A DNA stretch of 40,491 nucleotides, from positions 1 to 40,491 of the forward strand of contig JALHQW010000068.1 in assembly GCA_022841745.1 (NCBI GenBank), in the 5' to 3' direction. The stretch comes from Saprospiraceae bacterium (GTDB taxonomy: Bacteria; Bacteroidota; Bacteroidia; Chitinophagales; Saprospiraceae). Made by a program: the position numbers and the translations under genes. Of this stretch, positions 40,361 through 40,491 are shown piece after piece (positions within the stretch are counted from its first letter, which is position 1; each line of letters opens with the position of its first letter). Below the pieces are notes generated by a model. It made no database searches and was not told where the DNA came from. It saw only the letters and a list, made by a program, of their open reading frames with translations.

Positions 40361-40491
40361 ATGCTCGAAAACGCAAACAAATCATCTTCATTCCGCCGCA
40401 TCGCCTGGATAGGCGGTGGGTTCCTCACCCTGATGCTCCTCGTGGGTGCAGTGGCAAGGAAAAAGGAACTCGTGGTAGGTGCCACAGTCGT
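40361..40491 (+). CDS. ftsQ: Probable FtsQ, N-terminal fragment cut by the window end
   Basis: Only the first 43 residues are visible: a short basic N-terminus (KSSSFRRIAW), then one membrane helix (about 15-34, IGGGFLTLMLLVGAVA) and the start of a periplasmic part (KKELVVGATVV), which fits the start of a POTRA-type domain. Place after murC and the bitopic topology are what FtsQ should show in the dcw cluster. FtsQ links FtsL/FtsB to the divisome in the periplasm. Identification rests on context as much as on sequence, because the diagnostic region lies outside the window. Confidence 0.7.
   Translation, partial: MLENANKSSSFRRIAWIGGGFLTLMLLVGAVARKKELVVGATV

Overview
The window is a 40.5 kb chromosomal piece of a Bacteroidota bacterium, most likely in or near the Saprospiria (this finer placement is inference). 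The phylum signs are a C-terminal type IX secretion sorting domain, a GldM-type C-terminal domain, a GWxTD-domain protein, a SusC/TonB-type receptor with an N-terminal carboxypeptidase-regulatory-like domain, and several TAnnTTTG (-7) promoter elements placed correctly upstream of genes.

Left part (1-13.7 kb): a 17-bp tandem repeat runs into the end of an AraC-type regulator, which is divergent from a phytanoyl-CoA-dioxygenase-like enzyme. A leftward group follows: a GH65 glycosidase, folD, a PaiA-like acetyltransferase and a membrane-anchored coiled-coil protein resembling PspA. Then come a pirin, a secreted subtilase, a T9SS-sorted secreted protein and a TonB-dependent receptor.

Middle (13.9-25.5 kb): a KAS III-like enzyme next to urocanate hydratase; a leftward sugar operon (FucP-type permease, lipoprotein, RhaM-type mutarotase, SDR dehydrogenase) interrupted by a 21-bp repeat array; a stand-alone GldM C-terminal-domain protein; an MscS channel; a GWxTD protein; and a dolichol-phosphate-mannose-synthase-like glycosyltransferase.

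Right part (25.5-40.5 kb): the division and cell wall (dcw) cluster in the order mraZ, rsmH, ftsL, ftsI, murE, mraY, [zeta/COG4185-type kinase plus small partner], murD, ftsW, murG, murC, [KilA-N protein], ftsQ (cut by the window end). A clear MraZ operator (10-bp-spaced TGGGA boxes) overlaps a TAnnTTTG promoter in front of mraZ. Together these genes make lipid II (MurE, MurD, MurC, MraY, MurG) and polymerise and cross-link it at the septum (FtsW, FtsI, with FtsL and FtsQ).

The most unusual aspect is how far short repeats and palindromes have invaded the region, including coding sequence. A 74-bp palindromic element lies in frame in an enlarged murC. A 34-bp perfect palindrome lies in the KilA-N gene. 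An exact 79-bp tandem duplication breaks the COG4185 kinase. Repeat-derived DNA encodes the signal peptide core of the GH65 enzyme and the C-termini of MurD and the AraC regulator. Nearly every wide dcw junction carries a different palindrome. FtsW also carries a roughly 115-residue Gly/Gln/Asn/Arg-rich tail.
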